A DNA stretch of 64,000 bases, from the NCBI GenBank assembly GCA_020631235.1, contig JAHDHQ010000004.1, positions 124,001 through 188,000 on the forward strand, written 5' to 3'. Positions 17,776-26,988 of the stretch are shown one piece after another. The translations under genes were made by a program, and so were the position numbers. The notes beneath the pieces were generated by a model. The model was not told the DNA's origin. It did not search any database and was given only the letters and a program-made list of their open reading frames with translations. The stretch's first letter is position 1. Each line of letters begins with the position of its first letter. Origin of the DNA: Saprospiraceae bacterium (GTDB lineage Bacteria; Bacteroidota; Bacteroidia; Chitinophagales; Saprospiraceae).

Positions 17776-18685
17776 TATTTCCTTTACAGGAATGAGCACA
17801 TTTTTAGTTGTTCTTTTACTAGTAGCTTTGATAGTGGGGCTAATACTCTACTTCAGGTTTACTTACAGCAAAAAATCACAAACGACAGACAGGTTTGCAG
17901 GTAAAGAATGGAGTTCTCCACTTACTGCAAGAAACAAATACCCTGATGTTAATCCATTGAGAGAATCTACAAACATGTGGTTAGTCGGATCGGCTACTGC
18001 TTTGTTGCTGACCATATTTTCTTTTGCTTGGACAAGCTATGATGCGCCAGTTTTTATTCCTGATGGTGCATTAGAAATGGATGAAGAGATAGAAATAGAG
18101 CCGCCAAGAACGGCTGAGCCACCGCCGCCTCCACCTCCGCCGCCGCCACCGATTATTGAAGAGATTCCTGAAGAAGAAATCGAAGAAGAAGAGGTGATCG
18201 AATTCGAAGATATGGATGTGGAAGAAGATGATGTAGTGGAAGAAGTTGTAGAAGTGGAAGAAGAAGCACCGCCTCCACCTCCACCGCCGCCGCCGCCACC
18301 ACCTCAAGAAGAGGAGATATTTAAAGTGGTAGAGCAAATGCCTAGATTTCCGGGTTGCGAAAACGAAGCTGGAGATGATAAGGCTAAGGAAGAATGTGCA
18401 AAAGGTAAAATGCTTCAGTACATTTATAAAAACTTAAAATATCCAGCTATTGCAAGAGAAAACGGTGTAGAAGGAATGTGTGTTCTGCAGTTTGTTGTCG
18501 ATAAAGATGGTGGAGTAAAAGATGTTAATATCGTAAGAGATATCGGAGCTGGATGCGGAGATGCTGCTGCTAAAGTTGTCAATGGCATGAATAACCTTCC
18601 TTCTAAATGGACACCTGGGAAGCAAAGAGGAAGACCAGTAAAGGTACTATATACACTTCCTGTTAAATTTAAACTAGAAGGTTAA
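17768..18685 (+). CDS. tonB: Energy transducer TonB with two proline-rich segments
   Basis: Transmits proton-motive energy from ExbBD to TonB-dependent outer-membrane receptors. 305 aa: a hydrophobic helix at about 11-30, a basic linker, a second helix at about 73-92, then a periplasmic linker of two polyproline runs separated and flanked by glutamate-rich segments, and a TonB C-terminal domain (about 205-305) with QFVVDKDGGVKDV and TLPVKFKLEG. Two helices instead of one is notable. Four cysteines in the C-terminal domain (PGCE, ECAK, MCVL, GCGD) are matched in the second TonB at 19565-20377. A strong terminator follows at 18708. exbB/exbD are not in the window. Confidence 0.9.
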   Translation: MNDISFTGMSTFLVVLLLVALIVGLILYFRFTYSKKSQTTDRFAGKEWSSPLTARNKYPDVNPLRESTNMWLVGSATALLLTIFSFAWTSYDAPVFIPDGALEMDEEIEIEPPRTAEPPPPPPPPPPPIIEEIPEEEIEEEEVIEFEDMDVEEDDVVEEVVEVEEEAPPPPPPPPPPPPQEEEIFKVVEQMPRFPGCENEAGDDKAKEECAKGKMLQYIYKNLKYPAIARENGVEGMCVLQFVVDKDGGVKDVNIVRDIGAGCGDAAAKVVNGMNNLPSKWTPGKQRGRPVKVLYTLPVKFKLEG

Positions 18686-18707
18686 TCAAACCTTACTAAA
18701 ATATTTA

Positions 18708-18737
18708 AAAGCCTGTAACTCTGTTGCAGGCTTTTTT
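18708..18737 (+). terminator. Rho-independent terminator after tonB
   Basis: AAAGCCTGTAAC, loop TCT, then GTTGCAGGCTTT form a 12-bp stem (one T-G pair), followed by a run of T. It ends the gltA-gcvH-vanZ-tonB transcript before the rhomboid gene. Confidence 0.88.
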
Positions 18738-18781
18738 GTTAGTGATTAAAAGTTATAAAACTTCAGCAGTAAAAAGTCTTT

Positions 18782-19447
18782 ATGATATTTCCGATAGGCG
18801 ACGATAATATACAAGGCGGTCACAAGCCGATGCTCACCTACACTTTTTTAGCGATGAACATTATGGTTTTCCTTGCAGAAATGTTTGTATTTAATGCCAA
18901 CATTGATCAATTTTTTGATGATTTTGCTGTAGTTCCTGCTGAAATTCTGCGGGGTGAAGACATGCACACATTATTAACTTCTATGTTTTTACATGGCGGA
19001 GTCATGCACCTGGCAGGTAATATGTTGTTTTTGTGGGTTTTTGCCGATAATATTGAAGCCATCATAGGTCCTGCTAAATTTCTGTTGTTTTATTTAGCGG
19101 GTGGCATAGTGGGGAGTTTAGTGCATATAGCCTTCAATCTAGGATCTGTTATACCCAGTTTAGGTGCTAGTGGTGCCATTTCTGCTGTTTTAGGAGCCTA
19201 TTTAATTATGTTTCCAAAATCACGAATAAAGGTTTTATTTTTTATAAAAATCATCTATGTATCTGCCTTGATGTTCCTTGGATTCTGGATACTTCAGCAA
19301 CTCTTTTCCGGCTTTGCTTCAATAGGTCCTGAAACGGCTCAAACTGGTGGTACGGCATGGTGGGCTCATATTGGAGGCTTTGCTTTTGGCTTAGTTTGTG
19401 GCATCTATTTTAGAAAGTCAAATTTTTCGTACAAAACCTTAGTCTAA
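18782..19447 (+). CDS. Rhomboid family intramembrane serine protease
   Basis: An integral membrane protease that cleaves substrates within or next to transmembrane helices. 221 aa with about six hydrophobic segments. The catalytic dyad is visible as S130 in LGASGAISA and H196 in WWAHIGGFAFG; the HLAGN motif (76-80) supplies the oxyanion-site histidine and asparagine. Start ATG 18782. It lies between two tonB paralogues, but a terminator separates it from the first and 117 bases from the second, so it may be a separate unit. Substrates are unknown. Confidence 0.92.
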   Translation: MIFPIGDDNIQGGHKPMLTYTFLAMNIMVFLAEMFVFNANIDQFFDDFAVVPAEILRGEDMHTLLTSMFLHGGVMHLAGNMLFLWVFADNIEAIIGPAKFLLFYLAGGIVGSLVHIAFNLGSVIPSLGASGAISAVLGAYLIMFPKSRIKVLFFIKIIYVSALMFLGFWILQQLFSGFASIGPETAQTGGTAWWAHIGGFAFGLVCGIYFRKSNFSYKTLV

Positions 19448-19564
19448 GCTATTATCGATATTTCATTGTATTAAAAAAACCAATGGAAGAATACTCAAAA
19501 AATAATACTTGACATACACCTAAAGTTGAATCTGGTGAATCTTAGAACTATACAATCTAAGATT

Positions 19565-20377
19565 ATGAGAAACAACAACAAACAAACATCCGTTTTTATC
19601 AGTCAAAAACGTGAAGAGAGAAAAAACAAACCTCTTTATCATCGCACTAAATTCTGGCTCATCGGTCTTTCATTTTCGCTATTGTTTACTTTGGTGCTTA
19701 TGAGCTGGACTACTGAAGCCATACCCATTAATTATACAGTGGCTCCAATGATGGAAAATGATTTTAACTATGAAGTACAAAAAAGAATCGTCATAAAGGA
19801 CAAGCCAGTAGCCCCTAAACCTCCTTTAGCTAAAATACTTCCACCTTCACCAGTGTACGAAATTAAAACAGTAGAAGATACGCCCATTGATTTTATTGAT
19901 CCAGAAGTCAAACCTATGGAAATCGAGGATCAAGTCAATCCAAGTATAGACAGTTTTGTTACGGCTCCTCCTCTGCCTTTGCCTCCTGAACCCAAAATAG
20001 TTGATGATGAGATTTATGATTTTGTCAGTGAAATGCCACGGTTCCCTGGGTGCGAAGACTTAAATGTATCCAAAAGTGAGATTGACGCTTGTGCGAAATC
20101 AAAATTGATGGATTATATCTACAAAAACCTAAAATATCCCAGCATTGCACGTGAAAATAATATCCAAGGATATTGTGTCATCCAGTTTGTGGTTAATAAG
20201 AAAGGTTACATTGAACAAGCCAAAATAGTCAAAGATATAGGCGGAAATTGCGGAAAAGCATCTTTAAACACCGTACTAAATATGAACAGTCTATCCGAAA
20301 AATGGAGACCAGGTCGCCAAATGGGCCGAGATGTAAATGTATTATTTACACTTCCCATAAAATTTAGTCTTCAGTAA
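19565..20377 (+). CDS. TonB-like energy transducer, second paralogue
   Basis: 270 aa with one N-terminal helix (FWLIGLSFSLLFTLVLMSW), a proline-containing linker of about 110 residues and a TonB C-terminal domain. That domain is closely related to the TonB at 17768: both have EMPRFPGCE, YIYKNLKYPxIAREN, QFVV and KW-PG-Q-GR before a TLPxKF ending, and the same four cysteines. The linker is less proline-rich than in the first copy. ATG 19565 is preferred over TTG 19526 because it directly precedes the basic N-terminus. It probably serves a different set of receptors from its paralogue, which is inference. Confidence 0.87.
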   Translation: MRNNNKQTSVFISQKREERKNKPLYHRTKFWLIGLSFSLLFTLVLMSWTTEAIPINYTVAPMMENDFNYEVQKRIVIKDKPVAPKPPLAKILPPSPVYEIKTVEDTPIDFIDPEVKPMEIEDQVNPSIDSFVTAPPLPLPPEPKIVDDEIYDFVSEMPRFPGCEDLNVSKSEIDACAKSKLMDYIYKNLKYPSIARENNIQGYCVIQFVVNKKGYIEQAKIVKDIGGNCGKASLNTVLNMNSLSEKWRPGRQMGRDVNVLFTLPIKFSLQ

Positions 20378-20434
20378 TGTCAAAACAGTACGTTTATTCG
20401 CGTTTTTAGTTAATACTATCCCAAAGATTATTTA

Positions 20435-20469
20435 TTTGAGGATAAGAAAACCAAAAGGCTATACATTTG
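20435..20469 (+). promoter_or_regulatory. Bacteroidota-type promoter for the TPR gene
   Basis: TTTG (20435-20438) and TACATTTG (20462-20469, followed by C) match the -33 and -7 elements with a 23-base spacer, a little longer than usual. The start codon is at 20528, giving a leader of about 50 bases. Confidence 0.55.
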
Positions 20470-20527
20470 CGTTACTATTTCGTGGGAATTAACAATTTCA
20501 CACTATTTAATTTACAGATTTGACCCG

Positions 20528-22333
20528 ATGAAGAGATCACTCGTACTGTTGTTTAGCTTTTTGTTTTGTGCTATGACTATGTTAGCCCAAGAATCGTCAT
20601 TGGCCAACCAATACTATCGAGATGGAGAGTATGAAAAAGCTTCAAAATTGTACAAAAAGTTAGCTGAAAAAAACACCAATTCAGACTACTACTTTGATCA
20701 ATACATCAAGACGCTGATCGCTTTAGAAGAATACGATAACGCAGAAAAAAGCATAAAAGCACAAATTAAAAAGTTTCCGCAAAAGGTTCAATTATATGTA
20801 ACTTATGGTTCGTTATTAGAACAGCAAAACGACTACGAAAAAGCAGATAAGCAATACCTCAAAGCCATAAATAATTTACCGGCTGACGTGAGTATAATCA
20901 GCCGTTTAGGAAATGCTTATTCTGGAAACATAAAATATGATCTAGCTATACAAACGTTCGAAAAAGGAAGAAAGTTACTGAATAACGATAAGCTATTTAG
21001 TAAAAACTTGGCCAACGTTTATCGTCTGAAAGGAGACAAGACTAAAATGTTAGAAAATTATCTTGACGTGGTTGTCGACCCTAATGCGAAAATTAGCAGT
21101 ATCCAGAGTAATCTACATAGAGAAATCAAAACCGAAGAAGAATTTACACTGCTAAAAACGGCTTTGTTTACTAGAATTCAAGACTATCCAGATAACACTA
21201 ATTTCCCTGAACTGCTAGCATGGACCTACATTCAAAGCAAAGATTACAACAAAGCATTTAAACAAGTGAGATCTATAGATCGAACCATGAATGAAAACGG
21301 TACACGGGTGTATCAATTAGCTGCCTTAGCAGAGGACGATAAAGATTACGAAACAGCCATAGATGCGTATAATTTTTTAGTGGAAGATAAAGGTCCAGGA
21401 TCGAGCTATTATGTGAATGCTAAACGATCAGTATTACGATGTAAACGTAAGCTTATTATGCAGGATTATAAACTGACGCCTGATGAGCTTACCAGTTTAG
21501 ATAACGAATACAAAGTCTTTTTAGACGAATTTGGGATCAATTCGGCGACCGCTAAAATGACCCAAGAATATGCTGAATTTGTCGCTTTATATGCTAATGA
21601 TATAAGCAGAGGAATAGAACTTTTAAACATCCTCATTAAAAATCGTGGACTCAAAAAGGATATTTTATCTAGCGTAAAAATAGACCTCGCTGATTATTAT
21701 CTCATAGACGGGAATATATGGGAAGCTACCTTACTGTATTCTCAAGTCGACAAAGATCACCAAGAAGAATATATCGGCGAGCTAGCCAGATTTAAAAATG
21801 CAAAGTTTTCTTACTTCACCGGAGATTTTGAATGGGCTCAAGCTCAATTTGATATTTTAAAAACAGCAACTTCAAGACTAATTTCTAACGACGCCATAGA
21901 TATGTCTGTATTTATCATGGATAATTTAGGATTAGATACTACAGCCGTCCCGTTATCTATGTTTGCTGGTGCAGAACTATTAGCCTACCAACATCAATTT
22001 GATGCGGCATTGGACAAACTCGACTCCATACTCATTTTGTTTCCCGATCATGGCTTAAAAGACGATATTTTATACACGCAAGCAGATATCTTTAAAGACA
22101 CCAAAAATTATGATCAAGCGGTTAAAGCTTATGAAGAAATTATTGCAGAATATCCTGAAGAAATACGGGCCGATAATTCTATCTATAAGTTAGCCGAAAT
22201 GTACGAAACGGTCATTCCTGATGTAGAGAAGGCTAAAACCCTTTACGAAAAACTATTTATTGATTACTCCAATAGCACCCTAGCAGTAGAAGCGCGAAAA
22301 CGCTATCGAGTCTTACGAGGTGATGAAATCTGA
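20528..22333 (+). CDS. Secreted TPR-repeat protein
   Basis: 601 aa. A signal peptide (LVLLFSFLFCAMTMLAQ) is followed by tetratricopeptide helices along most of the length, for example YRDGEYEKASKLYKKLAE, QQNDYEKADKQYLKAI, YDLAIQTFEKGRK and, at the C-terminus, YDQAVKAYEEIIAEYP. The repeats suggest a periplasmic scaffold that binds partner proteins. I cannot assign a specific function; general Bacteroidota roles include envelope assembly. It has its own promoter and about 160 bases of spacer before the next gene. Confidence 0.83.
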   Translation: MKRSLVLLFSFLFCAMTMLAQESSLANQYYRDGEYEKASKLYKKLAEKNTNSDYYFDQYIKTLIALEEYDNAEKSIKAQIKKFPQKVQLYVTYGSLLEQQNDYEKADKQYLKAINNLPADVSIISRLGNAYSGNIKYDLAIQTFEKGRKLLNNDKLFSKNLANVYRLKGDKTKMLENYLDVVVDPNAKISSIQSNLHREIKTEEEFTLLKTALFTRIQDYPDNTNFPELLAWTYIQSKDYNKAFKQVRSIDRTMNENGTRVYQLAALAEDDKDYETAIDAYNFLVEDKGPGSSYYVNAKRSVLRCKRKLIMQDYKLTPDELTSLDNEYKVFLDEFGINSATAKMTQEYAEFVALYANDISRGIELLNILIKNRGLKKDILSSVKIDLADYYLIDGNIWEATLLYSQVDKDHQEEYIGELARFKNAKFSYFTGDFEWAQAQFDILKTATSRLISNDAIDMSVFIMDNLGLDTTAVPLSMFAGAELLAYQHQFDAALDKLDSILILFPDHGLKDDILYTQADIFKDTKNYDQAVKAYEEIIAEYPEEIRADNSIYKLAEMYETVIPDVEKAKTLYEKLFIDYSNSTLAVEARKRYRVLRGDEI

Positions 22334-22449
22334 TAACAAAGTCGAAGCATAAAGTTCCTAATCTCAGCTAATACTTAAGCACCGGAGCATTCCATAATAT
22401 GCAAGCTTAGCCATTAGAAGTCAATAGATACATTAAACTTCCAACTGCT

Positions 22450-22482
22450 TTTGCACGTCTTAATAATTCATGGCTATCTTTG
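22450..22482 (+). promoter_or_regulatory. Bacteroidota-type promoter for the DUF4286-MFS-ACAD-M50 run
   Basis: TTTG (22450-22453) and TATCTTTG (22475-22482) with a 21-base spacer fit the consensus well. The -7 box overlaps the in-frame TTG at 22480, which argues for the ATG at 22495 as start. Transcription would begin only a few bases before that ATG. Confidence 0.7.
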
Positions 22483-22494
22483 TCGCAAAAAGTA

Positions 22495-22818
22495 ATGCCA
22501 AAGATTGTATATAATGTTACCGTCAAGATCTTGGACGAAATTCTTATTGATTGGCTTCAATGGATGCAAGAAGTCCATATACCTGATGTAATGAACACTC
22601 AATGCTTTCTCAGCTATCAAATGAATAAAATTTTGCACGATGATGGCGATGGTGGCCACAGTTATGCCATCCAATATATTTGTGAAAGCATCGAAGAGTT
22701 AAATACTTACCAAGCTAAATTTGCTAAAAAACTACAAGAAGAACATGCTACTAGGTACAAAAACAAATATGTAGCATTCCGAACATTAATGGAAATTGTC
22801 AGCACTTCAAATGACTAG
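22495..22818 (+). CDS. DUF4286 family protein
   Basis: 107 aa, soluble. The pattern PKIVYNVTVKI, then WLQWMQEVHIPDVM, then a small strand SYAIQYIC and a terminal KYVAFRTLMEIV matches the DUF4286 group, which has a dimeric ferredoxin-like (ABM-like) look. Function unknown. It has a good promoter immediately upstream and leads a run of four genes in which the MFS gene begins 3 bases after its stop. Confidence 0.8.
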   Translation: MPKIVYNVTVKILDEILIDWLQWMQEVHIPDVMNTQCFLSYQMNKILHDDGDGGHSYAIQYICESIEELNTYQAKFAKKLQEEHATRYKNKYVAFRTLMEIVSTSND

Positions 22819-22821
22819 GGA

Positions 22822-24093
22822 TTGAAGAATCGTCGAGCCCTCATTCTTTTATTTATAGCCAACATTATTTCAGGTGCTGCTCAAGGGATAAGTATGATAG
22901 CTGTTCCTTGGTATTTTGCCACAATAGAATCCATGCAATGGTTTGCCTATGCATACATTGCCGTAAATATTGTCAGCCTATTCTGGGTCCCATACGCTGG
23001 AAGTCTTGTCGATCGCTATGACCGTAAAAGGGTTTTCTTAGTGGTTAATTTGGCTACTGGGTTTTTAATGATTTCTATTGCATCTATAGGCTATTTTTAC
23101 GGTGCACTTCATTGGACATTTATAGCAGCTGCCTTCTGTTTAACATTCCTTAATTACAATATTCACTATACGGCGCTATATGCTTTAGTACAAGAGATAT
23201 CTGAGCAAAAATACTATAGTAGAATTAGTTCTTATTTAGAAATTCAAGGCCAATTTACTGCTATAATTGCTGGTGTTTTAGCTATTTTCCTGATTGAAGG
23301 TACTACCGATGGCTGGGTACGTATTTTCGGCTTTAGTTTTAACTTAGGAATCAATGTGAAAGCATGGCCAATCTATCAGATTTTTGGGATTGATGCTGCC
23401 AGTTATTTTATTTCGTTTTTATTTATTCTAGCCATGCGGTACACGTCGCTCATACCAAAGAAAATAGATACTAAAAGTCTGCTTACTCGTTTAAGCGGTG
23501 GGCTTAAATTCCTGAAAGAAAATACAGCTATTTTCTGGTTTGGCATTCTATCTTATATCGTTTTTCTAACGGTTTCCCTAGAAGGTTTTTATTTAGGAGC
23601 TCTCTATGTAAACAATCATTTAGAAGCTAATGCTGATGTTTATGCTACAAATGAGATGACCTATTCTTTAGGAGCATTAATCGCTGGTTTTATTATCCGG
23701 AAATTATTCAAATCCATAAATATTCCTTTGAGTATTCTGATCATGATGAGCATTACTGCTCTACAATTTGCTATACTTGCTCACACAAAATCAGAGTATA
23801 TATTGTACTTTATGGCTTTCTTACTAGGACTCATGAATGCTGGCACCCGTATACAGCGTGTCACCTATTTATTTAGAACTATTCCGAATGATTTATTCGG
23901 CAGATCTACCAGTATATTTAAAATACTTAACATTCTATTTCGTATTCTTTTCTTAGGAATTTTTAGTCTTTCTTATTTCCTTAAGGATAACCATGTAATA
24001 TATAGTTATGATATATTAACTTTGAGTTTAATTTTTGCAATCATTTTAATGATTAGAAAATATAAAAGCTTTAATCTTACTATAAAACCATAG
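22822..24093 (+). CDS. Major facilitator superfamily transporter
   Basis: 423 aa with about twelve hydrophobic helices. The loop between helices 2 and 3 has the MFS motif A-like PYAGSLVDRYDRKRV. The second half repeats a related pattern (GRSTSIFKILNILFR). It is probably an exporter of small molecules or drugs, but the substrate cannot be read. Only a TTG start (22822) is available before helix 1. The spacing of 3 bases on both sides (DUF4286 upstream, acyl-CoA dehydrogenase two bases downstream) indicates one operon. Confidence 0.85.
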   Translation: MKNRRALILLFIANIISGAAQGISMIAVPWYFATIESMQWFAYAYIAVNIVSLFWVPYAGSLVDRYDRKRVFLVVNLATGFLMISIASIGYFYGALHWTFIAAAFCLTFLNYNIHYTALYALVQEISEQKYYSRISSYLEIQGQFTAIIAGVLAIFLIEGTTDGWVRIFGFSFNLGINVKAWPIYQIFGIDAASYFISFLFILAMRYTSLIPKKIDTKSLLTRLSGGLKFLKENTAIFWFGILSYIVFLTVSLEGFYLGALYVNNHLEANADVYATNEMTYSLGALIAGFIIRKLFKSINIPLSILIMMSITALQFAILAHTKSEYILYFMAFLLGLMNAGTRIQRVTYLFRTIPNDLFGRSTSIFKILNILFRILFLGIFSLSYFLKDNHVIYSYDILTLSLIFAIILMIRKYKSFNLTIKP

Positions 24094-24095
24094 CC

Positions 24096-25253
24096 ATGCA
24101 ATTTAAATTGACTGAAGAACAATTAGCTGTGCAAGAAGCAGCTCGAGATTTTGCTCAAAATGAACTAAAGCCAGGAGTCATAGAAAGAGATACACACATG
24201 ACCTACCCTACAGAGCAAGTGAAAGCTATGGGTGAATTAGGTTTTTTAGGTATGATGACTGATCCAGCTTATGGCGGAGGAGGAATGGATACCTTATCTT
24301 ATGTACTCGCAATGGAAGAATTATCGAAAGTGGATAACTCTTGCTCAGTTATAGTGTCAGTAAATAATAGCTTGGTTTGTTGGGGTTTAGAAAAATTTGG
24401 TACTGAAGCACAAAAACAAAAGTATCTAACTAAGCTTTGCACAGGTGAGTGGATAGGTGCGTTTTGCTTGAGTGAACCAGAGGCAGGAAGTGATGCTACG
24501 AGCCAACGAACTACTGCTGAAGATAAAGGTGATTATTATTTATTGAACGGAACTAAAAACTGGATTACTAATGGAGGATCATCCAAGGTTCATTTAGTTA
24601 TTGCGCAAACTAATCCAGAATTAGGTCACCGAGGTATCAATGCATTTATTGTAGAAACGGATTGGGATGGTGTGACAGTGAGTGCAAAGGAAGATAAACT
24701 AGGTATCCGCTCCTCAGATACACATACCATTTTGTATAATGATGTAAAAGTGCCTAAAGAAAATAGGATTGGTGATGATGGATTCGGGTTTAAATTTGCT
24801 ATGAAGGTCTTGTCCGGAGGTCGTATAGGTATAGCTGCTCAGGCATTAGGCATCGCGGCAGGAGCCTATGAATTAGCTGTAGCGTATGCGCAAGAAAGGA
24901 CTGCCTTTGGTAAGCCAATTGCTCAGCATCAAGCCATAGCATTTAAGATAGCAGATATGGCCGCAGATATTGAAGCAGCAAGACTATTAGTCTATCGTGC
25001 TGCATGGCTTAAAGATCAGGGCTTAAATTTTGATCAGGCAAGTAGTATGGCTAAGCTTAAAGCATCTGATGCCGCTATGAAACACAGCGTTGAAGCCGTA
25101 CAAATTCATGGTGGTTACGGATTTGTAAAAGAATACCATGTAGAACGTTTAATGCGTGATGCCAAGATTACTCAAATTTATGAAGGCACTTCTGAAATAC
25201 AAAAAATCGTCATTTCAAGGAATATCTTTAAAGGCAATCAAATGTATTTATAA
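24096..25253 (+). CDS. Acyl-CoA dehydrogenase (short/branched-chain type)
   Basis: An FAD enzyme that introduces the alpha-beta double bond in acyl-CoA during fatty-acid or branched-chain amino-acid breakdown. 385 aa. Visible family features: FCLSEPEAGSDA (FAD/substrate contact), WITNGG, the RIGIAAQALGIA stretch, AYAQERTAFGKPI, QIHGGYGF and the catalytic base E363 in QIYEGTSEIQ. The glutamate position is that of short-chain and butyryl-CoA dehydrogenases. Chain-length specificity is not certain. It is followed by an M50 protease gene after 6 bases. Confidence 0.94.
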   Translation: MQFKLTEEQLAVQEAARDFAQNELKPGVIERDTHMTYPTEQVKAMGELGFLGMMTDPAYGGGGMDTLSYVLAMEELSKVDNSCSVIVSVNNSLVCWGLEKFGTEAQKQKYLTKLCTGEWIGAFCLSEPEAGSDATSQRTTAEDKGDYYLLNGTKNWITNGGSSKVHLVIAQTNPELGHRGINAFIVETDWDGVTVSAKEDKLGIRSSDTHTILYNDVKVPKENRIGDDGFGFKFAMKVLSGGRIGIAAQALGIAAGAYELAVAYAQERTAFGKPIAQHQAIAFKIADMAADIEAARLLVYRAAWLKDQGLNFDQASSMAKLKASDAAMKHSVEAVQIHGGYGFVKEYHVERLMRDAKITQIYEGTSEIQKIVISRNIFKGNQMYL

Positions 25254-25259
25254 GCTACA

Positions 25260-26363
25260 TTGAATCAAAGCATTACTATAGCTCGATTTGCTGGAATACC
25301 GGTAAAACTTCATTGGTCTATTATCTTATTACTTTGCTTTGTGTTGGGTTCTATTTTTAGAAGTAGTGAATCTCTTCAGCACTCCTTCTTTTTTGTATCC
25401 TATTTTGTGTTACTATTTGTTTGTGTTTTATTGCATGAATTTGGTCATGCCCTGGTAGCTAAAAGATATGGAATCTCTACCCGTGATATCATTTTAAGCC
25501 CTATTGGTGGCTTAGCTCGACTTGAATACATTCCTAAAATACCGATGCAAGAATTTTACATTGCTATTGGAGGTCCTTTGGTCAATGTCGTGCTCGTATT
25601 AATTTGTTTAATCTTTGTATGGATAAGAGCCATTCCGTTAAACTTCGATGTCGAGTATTTATTTCTGAACCCGTCGTTTGATTCGATGATTCAATTTCTT
25701 TTCTGGATGAATTTGACGCTTTTTGCATTTAATTTGATTCCTGCGTTTCCTATGGATGGTGGTCGGATACTAAGATCATTGCTGAGTGTAAAATGGGGTT
25801 TTGATACAGCCACTAGATGGGCGACCGCAGTAGGCAAATTATTAGCAGTAGGAATTTTCTTTTATGCTATTATAGACCAGCAGTATATTCTAACCATAAT
25901 AACAGCCTTTGTTTTTATAACGGCAAATCGAGAATATCAAAATCTTCAAACTAAAAAACTATTGGAAACAACAAGTGCTGAAGCTATCGTTTATCCATCT
26001 TGGACTAAAATATATCTAGAAGACCCTTTGGAAAAACCTTTGAATATATTTAGTCAAGGAAGTGAACAAAGCTTTTTAGTCTTTGATGAAAATGATGTTT
26101 TAGTCGGTTCTTTACCTAGTTTGTTCCTTATGCAAGCAAAAAAAGAAAAACAACATCATCAAGCAGTGCACAGTATTGCAAGCTCCAAAGGAGTAAGCCT
26201 AAACCACAATATCAATTTGCACGATGTGTTTCATCAAATGAATACGCAAGGCCTAGGAGTCGTAGCCATCGTCAAAAATGACGAAATCATTGGTACTATA
26301 GACCGTAAAATATTTGGAGAATATGTAAAGGAGAAAACCAAGTTTTCTTGGTTTCATCTTTAG
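25260..26363 (+). CDS. Site-2 protease family membrane metalloprotease (M50)
   Basis: A multi-pass membrane zinc protease. The HExxH site is H59-E60-F-G-H63 in LLHEFGHALVAKRYG, and the second zinc-ligand motif is NLIPAFPMDGGRIL with D166. About six helices occupy residues 1-220; the C-terminal 140 residues resemble a degenerate CBS pair (ISxDNEIIGTIDRK-like VKNDEIIGTIDRK near the end). CBS-linked M50 proteases are often regulatory. The substrate is unknown. Start is TTG 25260; no ATG lies before the first helix. It converges on skp, with 2 bases between stops. Confidence 0.88.
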   Translation: MNQSITIARFAGIPVKLHWSIILLLCFVLGSIFRSSESLQHSFFFVSYFVLLFVCVLLHEFGHALVAKRYGISTRDIILSPIGGLARLEYIPKIPMQEFYIAIGGPLVNVVLVLICLIFVWIRAIPLNFDVEYLFLNPSFDSMIQFLFWMNLTLFAFNLIPAFPMDGGRILRSLLSVKWGFDTATRWATAVGKLLAVGIFFYAIIDQQYILTIITAFVFITANREYQNLQTKKLLETTSAEAIVYPSWTKIYLEDPLEKPLNIFSQGSEQSFLVFDENDVLVGSLPSLFLMQAKKEKQHHQAVHSIASSKGVSLNHNINLHDVFHQMNTQGLGVVAIVKNDEIIGTIDRKIFGEYVKEKTKFSWFHL

Positions 26364-26365
26364 GT

Positions 26366-26869
26366 TTAAATACCTATTCTACTTTTTAATTTAGCTGTAA
26401 GATCTTCTGACTCATCGGCATGTAATAAAACGCCGGCACTAGAATCAAAAATAAAAGTATAACCTTCTTCTTTACCCATATTTTCTAGCTCTACTCTTAC
26501 CTTGTCTAAAATAGGTGCATACAATTCTTCTCTCTTCAAAGCAATTTTTTGCTGAACTTCGATTTCAAATTGCTGAATCTTTTGTTGCTCTTGTGATAGA
26601 CTTGCTTCTTTTTCTTGCATTTGGATTTGAGACAGTGTTCCTTGATTAGCTTCAGCAACATATGCTTGATATTTTGTTTCAAAGCTCGTTACCATCTGCT
26701 TTCCTTGCTCGATAAGTGTATTTTGAAAAGATAAAATTTCTTGATCCGCTGTTTTGATATCTGGGTGTTCTGCTAATACTTCTGTCGAACTAACATATCC
26801 AAATTTTTGCGCTTGCATAGCTTGGATAGAAACAAAACAAACCAGTAGTAAAGTGATTATATTTTTCAT
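26366..26869 (-). CDS. skp: OmpH/Skp family periplasmic chaperone
   Basis: Holds unfolded outer-membrane proteins in the periplasm and passes them to BamA. 167 aa with signal peptide (LLLVCFVSIQAMQAQ), a conserved start KFGYVSSTEVLAEHP, a long glutamine/glutamate-rich coiled coil (about 40-115) and a C-terminal strand region with GYTFIFDSSAGVLL. Typical of Bacteroidota OmpH proteins. It lies 119 bases downstream of bamA and has a good promoter of its own at 26924-26952. Confidence 0.92.
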   Translation of the reverse strand: MKNIITLLLVCFVSIQAMQAQKFGYVSSTEVLAEHPDIKTADQEILSFQNTLIEQGKQMVTSFETKYQAYVAEANQGTLSQIQMQEKEASLSQEQQKIQQFEIEVQQKIALKREELYAPILDKVRVELENMGKEEGYTFIFDSSAGVLLHADESEDLTAKLKSRIGI

Positions 26870-26923
26870 ATTTGAATGATGTTTTTAGGTCTTATTATGG
26901 TTATTTCAAAATTAATAACGGCG

Positions 26924-26952
26924 CAAATGTACAAATAGATTGCCATTCGCAA
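26924..26952 (-). promoter_or_regulatory. Bacteroidota-type promoter for skp
   Basis: On the minus strand TTG (26952-26950) and TACATTTG followed by C (26931-26924) are 18 bases apart. A second, weaker TAnnTTTG match (TAATTTTG) lies at 26914-26907. Both sit between bamA and skp, allowing skp to be expressed independently. Confidence 0.6.
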
Positions 26953-26988
26953 TATTTAACCTTTGATTAATATTTACTGTATAAAATG

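Noticed and set aside
18071-18337. Arg/Trp- and Phe-rich open frame on the minus strand
   Set aside because: It is the antisense of the polyproline/glutamate region of tonB; its odd composition is explained by that.
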